Assembly (NCBI GenBank): GCA_036924085.1
Contig: JAVGWX010000025.1
Location: 32,726,502-32,790,501, forward strand
Source: Ariolimax columbianus
Lineage: Eukaryota; Mollusca; Gastropoda; Stylommatophora; Arionidae
Direction of reading: 5' to 3'
DNA length: 64,000 bases
The notes beneath the pieces were generated by a model that saw only the letters and a program-made list of their open reading frames with translations, did not search any database and was not told where the DNA came from. Of this stretch, positions 43,083 through 53,257 are shown piece after piece. Numbering within the stretch: position 1 is the stretch's first letter; each line of letters opens with the position of its first letter. The translations under genes and the position numbers were made by a program.

Positions 43083-44032
43083 TGAGGAGATGACAGAACA
43101 ATAGTTAAACATCTGACTACTGGTCCAGAGAGAGATGACAGAACAATAGTTAAACATCTGACCACTGGTCTCGAGAGAGATGACTGAACAATAGTTAAAC
43201 ATCTGACCACTGGTCCAGAGAGAGATGACAGAACAATAGTTAAACATCTGACCACTGGTCCAGAGAGAGATGACAGAACAATAGTTAAACATCTGACCAC
43301 TGGTCCAGAGAGAGATGACAGAACAATAGTTAAACATCTGACCACTGGTCCAGAGAGAGATGACAGAACAATAGTTAAACATCTGACCACTGGTCCAGAG
43401 AGAGATGACAGAACAATAGTTAAACATCTGACCACTGGTCCAGAGAGAGATGACAGAACAATAGTTAAACATCTGACCACTGGTCCAGAGAGAGATGACA
43501 GAACAATAGTTAAACATCTGACCACTGGTCCAGAGAGAGATGACAGAACAATAGTTAAACATCTGACCACTGGTCCAGAGAGAGATGACAGAACAATAGT
43601 TAAACATCTGACCACTGGTCCAGAGAGAGATGACAGAACAATAGTTAAACATCTGACCACTGGTCCAGAGAGAAAGATGACAGAACAATAGTTAAACATC
43701 TGACCACTAGTCCAGAGAGAGATGACAGAACAATAGTTAAACATCTGACCACTGGTCCAGAGAGAAAGATGACAGAACAATAGTTAAACATCTGACCACT
43801 AGTCCAGAGAGAGAGATGACAGAACAATAGTTGAACATCTGACCACTGGTCCAGAGAGAGAGAGAGAGATGACAGAACAATAGTTAAACATCTGACCACT
43901 GGTCCAGAGAGAGAGATGACAGAACAATAGTTAAACATCTGACCACTGGTCCAGAGGGAGATGACAGAACAATAGTTAAACATTTGACCACTGGTCAGTG
44001 GGAGATGACGGAAAAACAGTTAAATATCTCAC
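43083..44032 (-). repeat. 43-bp array derived from the end of exon 3 and its donor, ~22 copies
   Basis: Sense-strand unit: CTGGACCAGTGGTCAGATGT + TTAACTATTGTTCTGTCATC + TCT. The exon 3 end is CTGGACCAATG|GTGAGATAT + TTAACTG, which aligns to the unit across the splice site. In the array the donor has changed from GTGAGA to GTCAGA. The units next to the exon are the most diverged; those in the middle are nearly identical. Confidence 0.92.
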
Positions 44033-44475
44033 CATTGGTCCAGAAATATCAGCAACGTTGATTTTCTTGCTCTTCTTATCCCCCCTAGGTAAAGTAGACG
44101 ACTCTGTGATGGACTTTGCTCTTTTCACCGGTACTGGCTGTGCAGTTCGAACCTTTCTATTTCCGCCAAGCTTTCCGAGAAATCCTTTTCGGCTCTGTGT
44201 GGCGACGGTTGGGAGCTCAATCTTCTCGTTGAACTTTGGAAGTTCGTCGTCGATCGTTGAGGAGGAGCCTTCCGACCATTCTGTGGTTATGAAGTCGAAC
44301 GCAGTCCCTGTCAGGGAGGCAGGAGATGAGGGAAGGGAGTTCTCTGTATCAGGGATTGGAGAGATAGGTGGTGAGCCCGTGGCTGATGGTTTCCTCTCCC
44401 CTGGAGGGTAGGGAGGCACAGGCATTGAGCGTCGAGTTGATTCGCGCAGGTCAGACCTTGACAACGTTCCTCCTT
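44033..44475 (-). CDS. PEAK1-like: PEAK1/PRAG1-like gene, exon 3
   Basis: 443 bp, phase 1 to 0, residues about 598-745. Acceptor CTTCTGATTTTTTAG, donor CAATG|GTGAGA. It reads EGGTLSRSDLRESTRRSMPV, PPYPPGERKPSATGSPP, FDFITTEWSEGSSSTIDD, then basic SRKGFLGKLGGNRKVRTAQP and ends NVADISGPM. Low-complexity, likely disordered tail with Pro-rich and phospho-acceptor motifs; no folded domain. The reading frame would stay open past the donor for 20 codons into the array, but the phase match to exon 4 supports splicing at GTGAGA. Confidence 0.85.
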
Positions 44476-44557
44476 CTAAAAAATCAGAAGAAAAAAAAGA
44501 TGAACAAGCAGAGCACGGACTACATATACAATTCACTCAAGAATATATAACTTAGCT

Positions 44558-44905
44558 TATTTATAATGGTTTAGAAGACTGCAGTCTGTATACAATCAGT
44601 TTCATTTACATTTCCCTGCTCTAAAAACTATGCACATCCAATCTATTCTTGAATGCATTAATTGTCCCTGCCTCCACTATTTCCTGTGGCAATGCATTCC
44701 AATAATTTTTTTTTTCAAAAATGTTTCCTAATATCTAATCTGGACCTTTCTTTACTTAATTTGTAGCTATGCCCTCTTGTTCTTGTAGGTGGTTGTAGCT
44801 ATGCCCTCTTGTTCTTGCAGGTGGTTGAATTTTTAAAAACTTGTTATAGCCTAATTTATCCTTTCAGTTGATTATCTTATAAACCTGTATCAAGTCACCT
44901 AGAAT
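44558..44905 (-). mobile_element. CR1-like LINE 3' fragment
   Basis: Minus strand tail (CTAAACCATTATAAATAAGC), then the C-terminal coding region with an internal ~36-bp duplication of the segment TAGCTATGCCCTCTTGTTCT (44765-44825). It ends at GTGACTTGATACAGGTTTAT, where an unrelated coding-like stretch begins. Confidence 0.78.
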
Positions 44906-45053
44906 ATATCCTCTTCTTTTGCAGTTTTTTTATCAATGACTGCCAAATTAGACAGTGATCCTCCCGTCTGATGGAGTCTTTCAGGACAGCAGCAAACTCC
45001 TTGTCCATGAGCATCCTTTGCACAGCGATACAGCTCTGGCTCATGATTTCCAT
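44902..45053 (-). other. Unassigned coding-like fragment in an intron
   Basis: Minus strand, about 50 open codons: MEIMSQSCIAVQRMLMDKEF, then AAVLKDSIRREDHCLIWQSL and IKKLQKKRIYS. The composition looks protein-coding, and an acceptor-like TTTCTCACAG lies just upstream, but it does not fit the phases of the PEAK-like gene (a TGA appears in phase 1). It ends at a CR1 junction. It may be a captured or retroposed gene fragment or an unknown TE. Confidence 0.3.
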
Positions 45054-45159
45054 CTTGGTATCTCTGGTTCTGTGAGAAATTGTCTAGTCTGAGATCACTT
45101 TTTCTCTAGCGTTGAGGTATGTTCTTAGAACATAATTGATCCCCATCCAGAGAATTCAT

Positions 45160-46010
45160 GCCAATCTACAGGCAACCACATTGCAACGCACACCGCCTTG
45201 GGGATTAGAGAAATAATAGGAACGCAAAAAAAATAACAAAAAAATCCCACTACCAAGCCCTGAACGTTCTCAATCTCCCACTACCAAGCCCTGGACGTTC
45301 TCAATCTCCCACTACCAAGCCCTGGACGTTCTCAATCTCCCACTACCAAGCCCTGAACGTTCTCAATCTCCCACTACCAAACCCTGGACGTTCTCAATCT
45401 CCCACTACCAAGCCCTGGACGTTCTCAATCTCCCACTACCAAGCCCTGAACGTTCTCAATCTCCCACTACCAAACCCTGGACGTTCTCAATCTCCCACTA
45501 CCAAGCCCTGAACGTTCTCAATCTCCCACTACCAAGCCCTGAACGTTCTCAATCTCCCACTACCAAACCCTGAATGTTCTCAATCTCCCACTACCAAACC
45601 CTGAACGTTCTCAATCTCCCACTACCAAGCCCTGAACGTTCTCAATCTCCCACTACCAAACCCTGAATGTTCTCAATCTCCCACTACCAAGCCCTGAATG
45701 TTCTCAATCTCCCGCTACCAAGCCCTGAACGTTCTCAATCTCCCGCTACCAAGCCCTGAAAAAGGCTTAGCAAGTTGCACGAAGTTGTTCGGAGAGTGGA
45801 ATGCGTTGTGTTGTAGTTTACAGCTAGTGGTATCTCGGTTCGACACATCCAACTTCAACAGGCAATTTTGGGTACCTGGTTAGCATTCCCTCTTTGATCC
45901 CTTTTCCTTAGCCAGTCTGCTCTGTTGCAGCCTATTATCCAGGATTACCATGTGGAGGTGGAGAGGGGACTTGGCAACTCTGGGTCGCTGACCACTACAG
46001 CTCATCAACT
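45160..46010 (-). mobile_element. SINE-1 copy with amplified 3' segment, next to a SINE-5 tail
   Basis: 45160-45240 matches the end of SINE-5 (TTGCAACGCACACCGCCTTG, A-rich tail). From 45245 the minus-strand SINE-1 starts: 31-bp array to 45762, then GCAAGTTGCACGAAGTTGTT, TTTGATCCCTTTTCCTTAGC, CATGTGGAGGTGGAGAGGGG and GGGTCGCTGACCACTACAGC, close to the SINE 5' end. Confidence 0.82.
45245..45762 (-). repeat. 31-bp array built from the SINE-1 3' end, about 17 copies
   Basis: Same unit as 40352-40775 (CTCAATCTCCCACTACCAAG + CCCTGAACGTT) but with its own variants (CTGGACG). Located in the intron between exons 2 and 3. Confidence 0.95.
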
Positions 46011-46091
46011 GATAAACTGTTCAGTGTCTTGATCCCATTTATAAATCTATTTATATATCTCTTTTATTACATATTTATATATTTGTTTATA

Positions 46092-47468
46092 CGAGGAGGC
46101 TTCAAATGAAAACGTTTTTGGAGCAGCAAAGGGGTGAAACCTATAGAAATTCATCGGCGAATGAAGGTCCAGTATCGTGAAGCATACCTTTCATTCCAGC
46201 AAGTGTATGAGTGGAGTAGGAAGTTTCAAAACGGCGTGAGTTCTGTGACAGACTGCTCACGACCAGATCAGGCACACCGAGTAGTGACCCCAGAGTTGAT
46301 TACAGCCGTTGACCGCCTTGTAAATGAAAATCGCTGATTGACTGTGAATGAAATTGTCACACATCTGGGCATCAGTCAAGGTTCAGGACACCACATCATC
46401 CATGATATGCTACAGCACCACAGAACGTCTGCAAGGTCAGTGCCACGGCAGATTACTTCAGAATTGAATAAATGACGCGTTGATGTCTGTCAGGAACATT
46501 TGCGGCACTTTGAAGCAGAAGGTTATGGTTTCCTAGCAAGAATTGTTACTGGAGATGAAACCTGGATTCACTACCGCAAGCCGGAAACGAAGAGAGCGAG
46601 GAAGGAAAGGTGCCATCCCTCTTCACCAAAGCCAAACAAGTTTTGCATGCAGCAATATGCAGGAAAGGTTATGTGGACTCTCTTTTGGGGTGAATAGACG
46701 CTATTTTAGAGCACTACATGCCCAGAGGGAACACTGTGACCAGTGCCACGTTAACAGATCTTCTCAGGAATCATCTTTTACCCACAATTAAATCCAAACA
46801 ACGTGGACTTCTGAGCAAAGGTGTCCTTTTGCAACATCACAATGCTTGACCCCATACTGCTCTAGCAACGGCGGCAAACAGCAAAGACTTCCATTTTCTG
46901 TGTCTATCACATCCTGTGTACTCACAAGACCTAACCCCTAATGATTTCCACGTCTTTGGACGACTAAAAGAGGCATTGGGAGGAAAGAGTTTCAGATCCG
47001 ATAAAGAGGTCTAGCAGATGGTGAGTGAGTGGTTACACACACGACCAAGAGAATTTTATTCTACAGGAATTAATTTACTTTATCGCCGCTGGGGAAATTG
47101 TATGGAACACAATGGTGACTACGGCAAACGATGATACAGTTGTGTTTCACTTTTCCAGAATAAATTTATCCAACAAATATATTTCAGGTTTTCATTTCTT
47201 CTTCTTCTTCATCGTACGCAGTCAGACATCAACCTTTATTTTTTCGAAAAAAGCAGCGGTCATCCTGAGGCTGTCGACACTGCCATAGAGCTTGTCTAGT
47301 GTTGCCACTGGTGATGGCCACATCTGCTCTCTCTGATCCTCGTATGTCGGGCAGTTTTGAAAGCAAATGCTCAGCGGTCATTTTCCCGGTACCACACGGG
47401 CATTCGTCGGTGCCACCTATCTTCAATTTGTTGAATAGGTGGTTCTCATTTGAAGCCCCCCTCCCTCG
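46092..47468 (+). mobile_element. Mariner element with both terminal inverted repeats, decayed
   Basis: TA target duplications at 46090-46091 and 47469-47470. Left end CGAGGAGGCTTCAAATGAAA; right end (reverse complement) CGAGGGAGGGGGGCTTCAAA. The interrupted transposase shows the helix-turn-helix region (MKPIEIHRRMKVQYREAYLS, QVYEWSRKFQNG), the first catalytic block VTGDETWIHY, a second block in which the expected Asp of DNA.PH is His (QHHNA followed by a stop), and YSQDLTPNDFHVF. Several stops and frameshifts; the second catalytic residue is lost. Non-functional. It carries a nested LINE fragment near its right end. Confidence 0.88.
47193..47443 (-). mobile_element. RNase H LINE (family B) 3' fragment nested in the mariner
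   Basis: Minus strand: HLFNKLKIGGTDECPCGTGK, MTAEHLLSKLPDIRG and TTCTTCTTCTTCATCGTACG (the GAA-type tail on the minus strand). Flanked by TTTTCATTT and TTCTCATTT, probably the target duplication. Only 250 bp long. It must be younger than the mariner. Confidence 0.82.
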
Positions 47469-47674
47469 TAGATATAAATGTAAATAAGTAGTATGTCTTT
47501 TGTAGAATGTCACTTCTTACAACTACAAACCTATTTTTCCGTTATTAGTTTCATGACAGATATGTAGGTTGCCATTCCTTTCTGTACGCAGAGGAGCAGC
47601 CACACCGGAGCGGCCGCATCGAGATTGAAAAAAAGCAACCCCAGTATCTGCCACAAACACACAAATATACAGAC

Positions 47675-48507
47675 TGAAGAAGCTACAAGATGATAGAAGC
47701 TACATGCTGACAGAAGCTACAGGCTGATAGTATCTACAGGCTGACAGAAGCTACAGGCTGACAGAAGCTACAGGCTGATAGAAGCTACATGCTGACAGAA
47801 GCTACAGGCTGACAGAAGCTACAGGCTGACAGAAGCTACATGCTGACAGAAGCTACATGCTGACAGAAGCTACAGGCTGATAGAAGCTACACTGACAGAA
47901 TCTACAGGCTGACAGAAGCTACAGGTTGACAGAAGCTACAGGCTGATAGAAGATACACTGACAGAAGCTACAGGCTGACAGAAGTTACAGGCTGACAGAA
48001 GTTACAGGCTTACAGAAGCTACAGGTTGACAGAAGCTACAGGCTGATAAAAGCTACACTGACAGAAGCTACAGGCTGACAGAAGCTACAGGTTGACAGAA
48101 GATTCAGGTTGACAGAAGCTACAGGCTGATAAAAGCTATACTGACAGAAGCTACATGCTGACAGAAGCTACAGGTTGACAGGAGCTACAGGCTGACAGAA
48201 GCTACACTGACAGATGCTACAGGTTGACAGAAGCTAAAGGCTGACAGAAACTACAGGCTGACAGAAGCTACATGCTGACAGAAGCTACATGCTGACAGAA
48301 GCTACAGACTGACAGAAGCCACAGGCTGACAGAAGCTACAGGCTGACAGAAGCTACACTGACAGAAGCTACAGGCTGACAGAAGCTACACTGATAGAAGC
48401 TACAGGCTGACAGAAGCTACAGGCTGACAGAAGCTACAGACCAACAGAAGCTACAGGCTGACATAAGCTACAGGCTGACAGAAGCTACAGGCTGACAGAA
48501 GCTACAA
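47675..48507. repeat. 17-bp minisatellite, about 48 copies
   Basis: Unit GACAGAAGCTACAGGCT (plus strand), with GGTTG/ATGCTG variants and short 12-bp units (ACTGACAGAAGC). It starts only about 11 bp inside the intron after exon 2's donor. Confidence 0.95.
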
Positions 48508-48518
48508 TTGGAACAAAC

Positions 48519-48605
48519 CTGACGGCTCGGAAGCTGCCTGGTTCTGTTTCGATTCTAACTCCTTGCAGATGTCCGGATTCCGAGAGTCGGAGGACGCAGA
48601 TTTCC
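48519..48605 (-). CDS. PEAK1-like: PEAK1/PRAG1-like gene, exon 2
   Basis: 87 bp, phase 1 to 1, residues about 569-597. Acceptor TCACACCTGTTTCAG, donor GTCAG|GTTTGT. It reads GKSASSDSRNPDICKELESK, then QNQAASEPS. A Ser/Glu-rich linker with no domain; symmetric phase means it could be skipped without a frameshift. Its recognition rests on consensus splice sites and matching phases with exons 1 and 3. The intron begins with 11 unique bases and then a 48-copy array. Confidence 0.78.
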
Positions 48606-48937
48606 CTGAAACAGGTGTGACACTGATGAGGTCATTCATGCCAATTAATTAACCAAATAGAAAGACTGATATAACTATTACATCACACCCAACCGCAGGG
48701 TAGTGCTACAGCCAGGTTTAACAGACTACATCATCTTAGCCAATGAGGTGTGGATGCCTCCCGGATCTCCGTAGTGGTCAGCCTGCCAAGAAACCTTGCA
48801 TTGCATTACAGACAGGAGGGCTCAGGACCATTTCTTCAGTATGAGCCAGTTTAAAATAAAACCGACTACAACATGCTACTAGACAAACATTGAGCAAGTG
48901 TAAGCAGCTCTACACAAGTAGCTTAGAACATCAACAG
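48606..48937. other. Intron sequence, nothing recognised
   Basis: About 330 bp with no supported feature apart from the exon 2 acceptor at its left edge. Confidence 0.35.
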
Positions 48938-49432
48938 CCAACTGGTTGTTGTAGATCAGGAACCATCGAGATGCTGTCAATCATGGCCAAAGCATTTCAA
49001 CAAACAGAAAGTTTGTTCCAACCATTACATCCCGACCAACCGGTTGCTGTAGATCAGGAACCATCGAGATGCTGTCAATCATGGTCAAAGCATTTCAACA
49101 AACAGAAAGTTTGTTCCAACCATTACATCCCAACCAACCGGTTGCTATAGATCAGGAACCATCGAGATGTTGTCAATCATGGCCAAAGTTGCTGTAGATC
49201 AGGAACCATCGAGATGTTGTCAATCATGGCCAAAGTTGCTGTAGATCAGGAACCATCGAGATGTTGTCAATCATGGCCAAAGTTGTTGTAGATCAGGAAC
49301 CATCGAGATGTTGTCAATCATGGCCAAAGTTGCTGTAGATCAGGAACCATCGAGATGTTGTCAATCATGGCCAAAGTTGCTGTAGATCAGGAACCATCGA
49401 GATGTTGTCAATCATGGCCAAAGTTGCTGTAG
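48938..49432. repeat. 107-bp then 47-bp nested repeat
   Basis: First two units are ~107 bp (AGATCAGGAACCATCGAGAT ... AACAAACAGAAAGTTTGTTC). After that, a shortened 47-bp unit (TGCTGTAGATCAGGAACCAT) is repeated about six times, so a deletion derivative became the new repeat unit. Confidence 0.92.
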
Positions 49433-49625
49433 ATCCGATTGAGTAGTTTGAGTGTCTATCCTGAGGAACTAATAACAACCCATAACCTTTCAAGAATTGA
49501 GTAAACATGCCTAAAGAGAGTTGTGCATAGTGATACCAGTTTCCTTATGTAAACCAAATTACTACAGGAAAAAGACACCAGAAGAGTACAGTTCTGCCCT
49601 CTCTTTGACTTGACATTCACATGTG

Positions 49626-51028
49626 TTCCTCTCTCATACTCACAACATCCCCCTCTCATACTCACAACATCCCCCTCTCATACTCACAACATCCCTCTCT
49701 CATACTCACAACATCCCTCTCTCATACTCACAACATTCCTCTCTCATACTCACAACATCCCCCTCTCATACTCACAACATCCCCCTCTCATACTCACAAC
49801 ATCCCTCTCTCATACTCACAACATCCCTCTCTCATACTCACAACATCCCTCTCTCATACTCACAACATCCCCCTCTCATACTCACAACATCCCTCTCTCA
49901 TACTCACAACATCCCCCTCTCATACTCACAACATCCCTCTCTCATACTCACAACATCCCCCTCTCATACTCACAACATCCCTCTCTCATACTCACAACAT
50001 CCCCCTCTCATACTCACAACATCCCCCTCTCATACTCACAACATCCCCCTCTCATACTCACAACATTCCTCTCTCATACTCACAACATCCCCCTCTCATA
50101 CTCACAACATCCCTCTCTCATACTCACAACATCCCCCTCTCATACTCACAACATCCCCCTCTCATACTCACAACATTCCTCTCTCATACTCACAACATCC
50201 CCCTCTCATACTCACAACATCCCCCTCTCATACTCACAACATCCCCCTCTCATACTCACAACATTCCTCTCTCATACTCACAACATCCCCCTCTCATACT
50301 CACAACATCCCCCTCTCATACTCACAACATCCCCCTCTCATACTCACAACATCCCTCTCTCATACTCACAACATCCCCCTCTCATACTCACAACATCCCC
50401 CTCTCATACTCACAACATCCCCCTCTCATACTCACAACATCCCTCTCTCATACTCACAACATCCCCCTCTCATACTCACAACATCCCCCTCTCATACTCA
50501 CAACATCCCCCTCTCATACTCACAACATCCCTCTCTCATACTCACAACATCCCTCTCTCATACTCACAACATCCCCCTCTCATACTCACAACATCCCCCT
50601 CTCATACTCACAACATCCCCCTCTCATACTCACAACATCCCCCTCTCATACTCACAACATCCCTCTCTCATACTCACAACATCCCTCTCTCATACTCACA
50701 ACATCCCTCTCTCATACTCACAACATCCCCCTCTCATACTCACAACATCCCTCTCTCATACTCACAACATCCCTCTCTCATACTCACAACATCCCTCTCT
50801 CATACTCACAACATCCCTCTCTCATACTCACAACATCCCTCTCTCATACTCACAACATCCCTCTCTCATACTCACAACATTCCTCTCTCATACTCACAAC
50901 ATCCCCCTCTCATACTCACAACATTCCTCTCTCATACTCACAACATCCCTCTCTCATACTCACAACATCCCTCTCTCATACTCACAACATCCCTCTCTCA
51001 TACTCACAACATCCCTCTCTCATACTCA
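49626..51028. repeat. 22-bp satellite, about 64 copies
   Basis: Plus-strand unit CTCATACTCACAACATCCC + (C/T)CT. 22 bp is not a multiple of three and the unit has no plus-strand stop, so all three plus frames stay open (499-733 codons); none is real. On the gene's sense strand each unit reads GATGTTGTGAGTATGAGAG, with GTGAGT as in a strong splice donor and close to exon 1's own donor TGTTG|GTGAGTGTG. Confidence 0.97.
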
Positions 51029-51039
51029 CGAAGAGTATC

Positions 51040-51552
51040 CATTTCTCTCTTACACTCACACACTCTCTCTCCCTCTATCTCTCTCTCTCACACACACACA
51101 CTCACCAACAGAAGTTCTAGTTGGAGGTACAGGAGGCTTGGGGCTGCTAGGCAGACGTCTCTCTCGCTTTCATCCAATACTCTTCCTCTCTCCATCCTTC
51201 CCTACCTCTCTCTCCCATCTCCTTCTCTCTCTTATACAATACTCTTCAACTCTCCTCTCTCTCTCCCATCTCCCTCTCTCTCTCTCTCATCCAACACTCT
51301 GGCTCTTTCCCTTCTCTCTTCCTCTCTCTCCCATCTCCCTCTCTCATCCAATACTCTTTTTCTCTCTCCTCTCTCTCTCTCTCGCACAGTCCCCACCAGG
51401 TCATAGTTGGAGGCACAGCACGCTTAGGGCTGCTAGGCTGACGTCTCTCTCTCTCTCTCCTCCAATAATCTTCCTCTCTACCCTCTCTCTCCCTCCGTTT
51501 CTCTCTTCCTCTCTCTCCAATCCCCCTCTCTCTCTCTCACACACACACTCAC
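51040..51552 (-). repeat. CT-rich tract with two extra copies of the exon 1 end
   Basis: CT/CTCT-rich microsatellite. Embedded at about 51104-51160 and 51405-51455 are diverged copies of the last ~60 bp of exon 1 (plus strand: AGAAGTTCTAGTTGGAGG.AC, GGGCTGCTAGGC.GACGTCT). The copy at 51104 is preceded, on the plus strand, by ACACACACTCACCAACAG, so it also has an intact TTG|GTGAGTG donor. Confidence 0.88.
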
Positions 51553-53257
51553 CAACAGAAGTTCTAGTTGGAGGAACAGGAGGCACAGCACGCTTAGGGC
51601 TGCTAGGCCGACGTCTGACAATGCTGGGTCCAGGTGAAGATTCCTTATCTTTGGCTAGGATCTCTGCTTCTTTTCCAGAACCTGTAGTTGCTGCACGTCC
51701 AGAGTCTGATGATGATGTTGTAGCTGGCTTTGCTGGAGGCGGTACAACTGGTTTTGGAGCTGGATTTGGCTTTGCAGATGAAGACGTTGATGATGCCGCT
51801 ATTTCTTGTTCCTTAGTACTGTGACGGGATGTTGGTGGCGAACACTTTGATGCGACTTTTCTCAGCATCATTTTTGGACTTGCGAGACATCTGTCAGCCT
51901 TCTGCTGCACTTGTGGGCTGGCTGATGGAGAAGCAGCCGCAGCCAACTGCTGAGCATCTGCCTCCAACTTCAAGGAAGCGTCTGAACCACTCCCACTAGC
52001 ACCACATCGTTGTTGGACAGGCGATGTTGGAGGCATAAACAGCAACTTGCCTTGAGGGCAGGACTTGAGGCCAATGAGGTTCTGATCATCAGAAGCCGAA
52101 GCGGGGTCCTCATCGGGTTGATCTACACTCACAATCGCACCAGCAGAGTCTTGCCTCTCCAATCTAACACCTACAGCTGTACCATCTGAATTCATTGACT
52201 CCAAGTTATCCGAAGAGCCTTTACCCTTCCGCAGAATACTTCTGAAGAATGAGGTTAATCCTTTCTTGTTTTTGCTATCCCCGATAGGTTTACCGCCAAC
52301 ACAATCAGAACTGTCTGATAACGCTGGATCTTCTATTGCACAAGGTGCTACAAGTGCTTTGGTATTCTTGAGAGCTGGCTCCAGTTGCGGAGATGTAGAC
52401 ACGATGTGTTTTCCTGCCGCTGTCTTCAACGTCGGATCTGGCTGGTTGAGAAGAACCTTTTTAGGAGAGACAACCTGGGCGAGATTTGGTTCAGGTGGAG
52501 GCGACAGTGGCGGTCGTTGGATCTGGCGTTTTGTGCGCTGCTGCTGTTGTTTGGTTAAGTCCAGTGTTGCAGCCACGGACGCCATCTTAGCTTCAAAGTC
52601 TGAAGATTTCTTCATCTTGGATGTCTCCTTTCTTGCGTCTCTGGTGTCGAAGTCATTGCTGGTAAACTCATTCATGTTAGCACAGTCTCTCAGGACATCG
52701 TTTAGAAGAGTGATTGCTTGAAACCCTTCAAGAGTGGTACTGTCGTTTATTGAACTGTTAAAGCTGTTTGCATCATCGTCTTCAAGACTTGTGTTCTGCG
52801 AAGAGGGACCATTTATTGTTTTGGAATTTTCTTTGGCATTTTTGGCTGCACCATGATTTGAAGTCTTCTTATCAGCATGCATGGGCCGTGATCTGGCTGT
52901 AGGAGGGCCTTGAATGCTGGAGTCACATTTGTGTGTGCCATTAGTCTGGCTGTCGAGACAAAAGTCGTCAAGAGTCTCGTACAAACAGTCCGTGATGTCC
53001 CCTACTGTGTAGGACAAGAGACGGGGCCTAGGACCCAATGTTTCTGTAACAGGCCCCATCTCAACCCCTGAGTCAGCACTGCTACAACTTGATCCATAAT
53101 TCACCTTCCCTTCAGTGTCAAAGTTTAAAGAGGTCATAGAAGAGTTTCCAGAGGTCCCCGTGCTAAAGCTGGCAGACTTCATTCGCTCAGAACTAGGCTG
53201 TTCTGGACTTTTGTTTTGAACGCTATTGAGCTTTCTATTTCCGCTGTTCCTTACCAT
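51553..53257 (-). CDS. PEAK1-like: PEAK1/PRAG1-like gene, exon 1 of the model (N-terminal region)
   Basis: 1705 bp, ending in phase 1 at TGTTG|GTGAGT; residues 1-568. I start at the first ATG after an in-frame TGA (MVRNSGNRKLNSVQ); Met at 53182 is an alternative, and an upstream spliced exon cannot be excluded. Mostly Ser/Pro-rich and disordered. Islands that look conserved: RLLSYTVGDITDCLYETLDD (~80-100), LEGFQAITLLNDVLRD (~176-191), KKGLTSFFRSILRKGKGSSD (~331-350) and the end RRRPSSPKRAVPPVPPTRTS. The family's vertebrate members have a long unstructured N-terminus that docks signalling adaptors; assignment of this exon rests on splice phase with exons 2-11. Confidence 0.78.

Noticed and set aside
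49610..51824. Plus-strand ORFs of up to 733 codons
   Set aside because: Pure 22-bp satellite translated in three frames, running into the antisense of exon 1.
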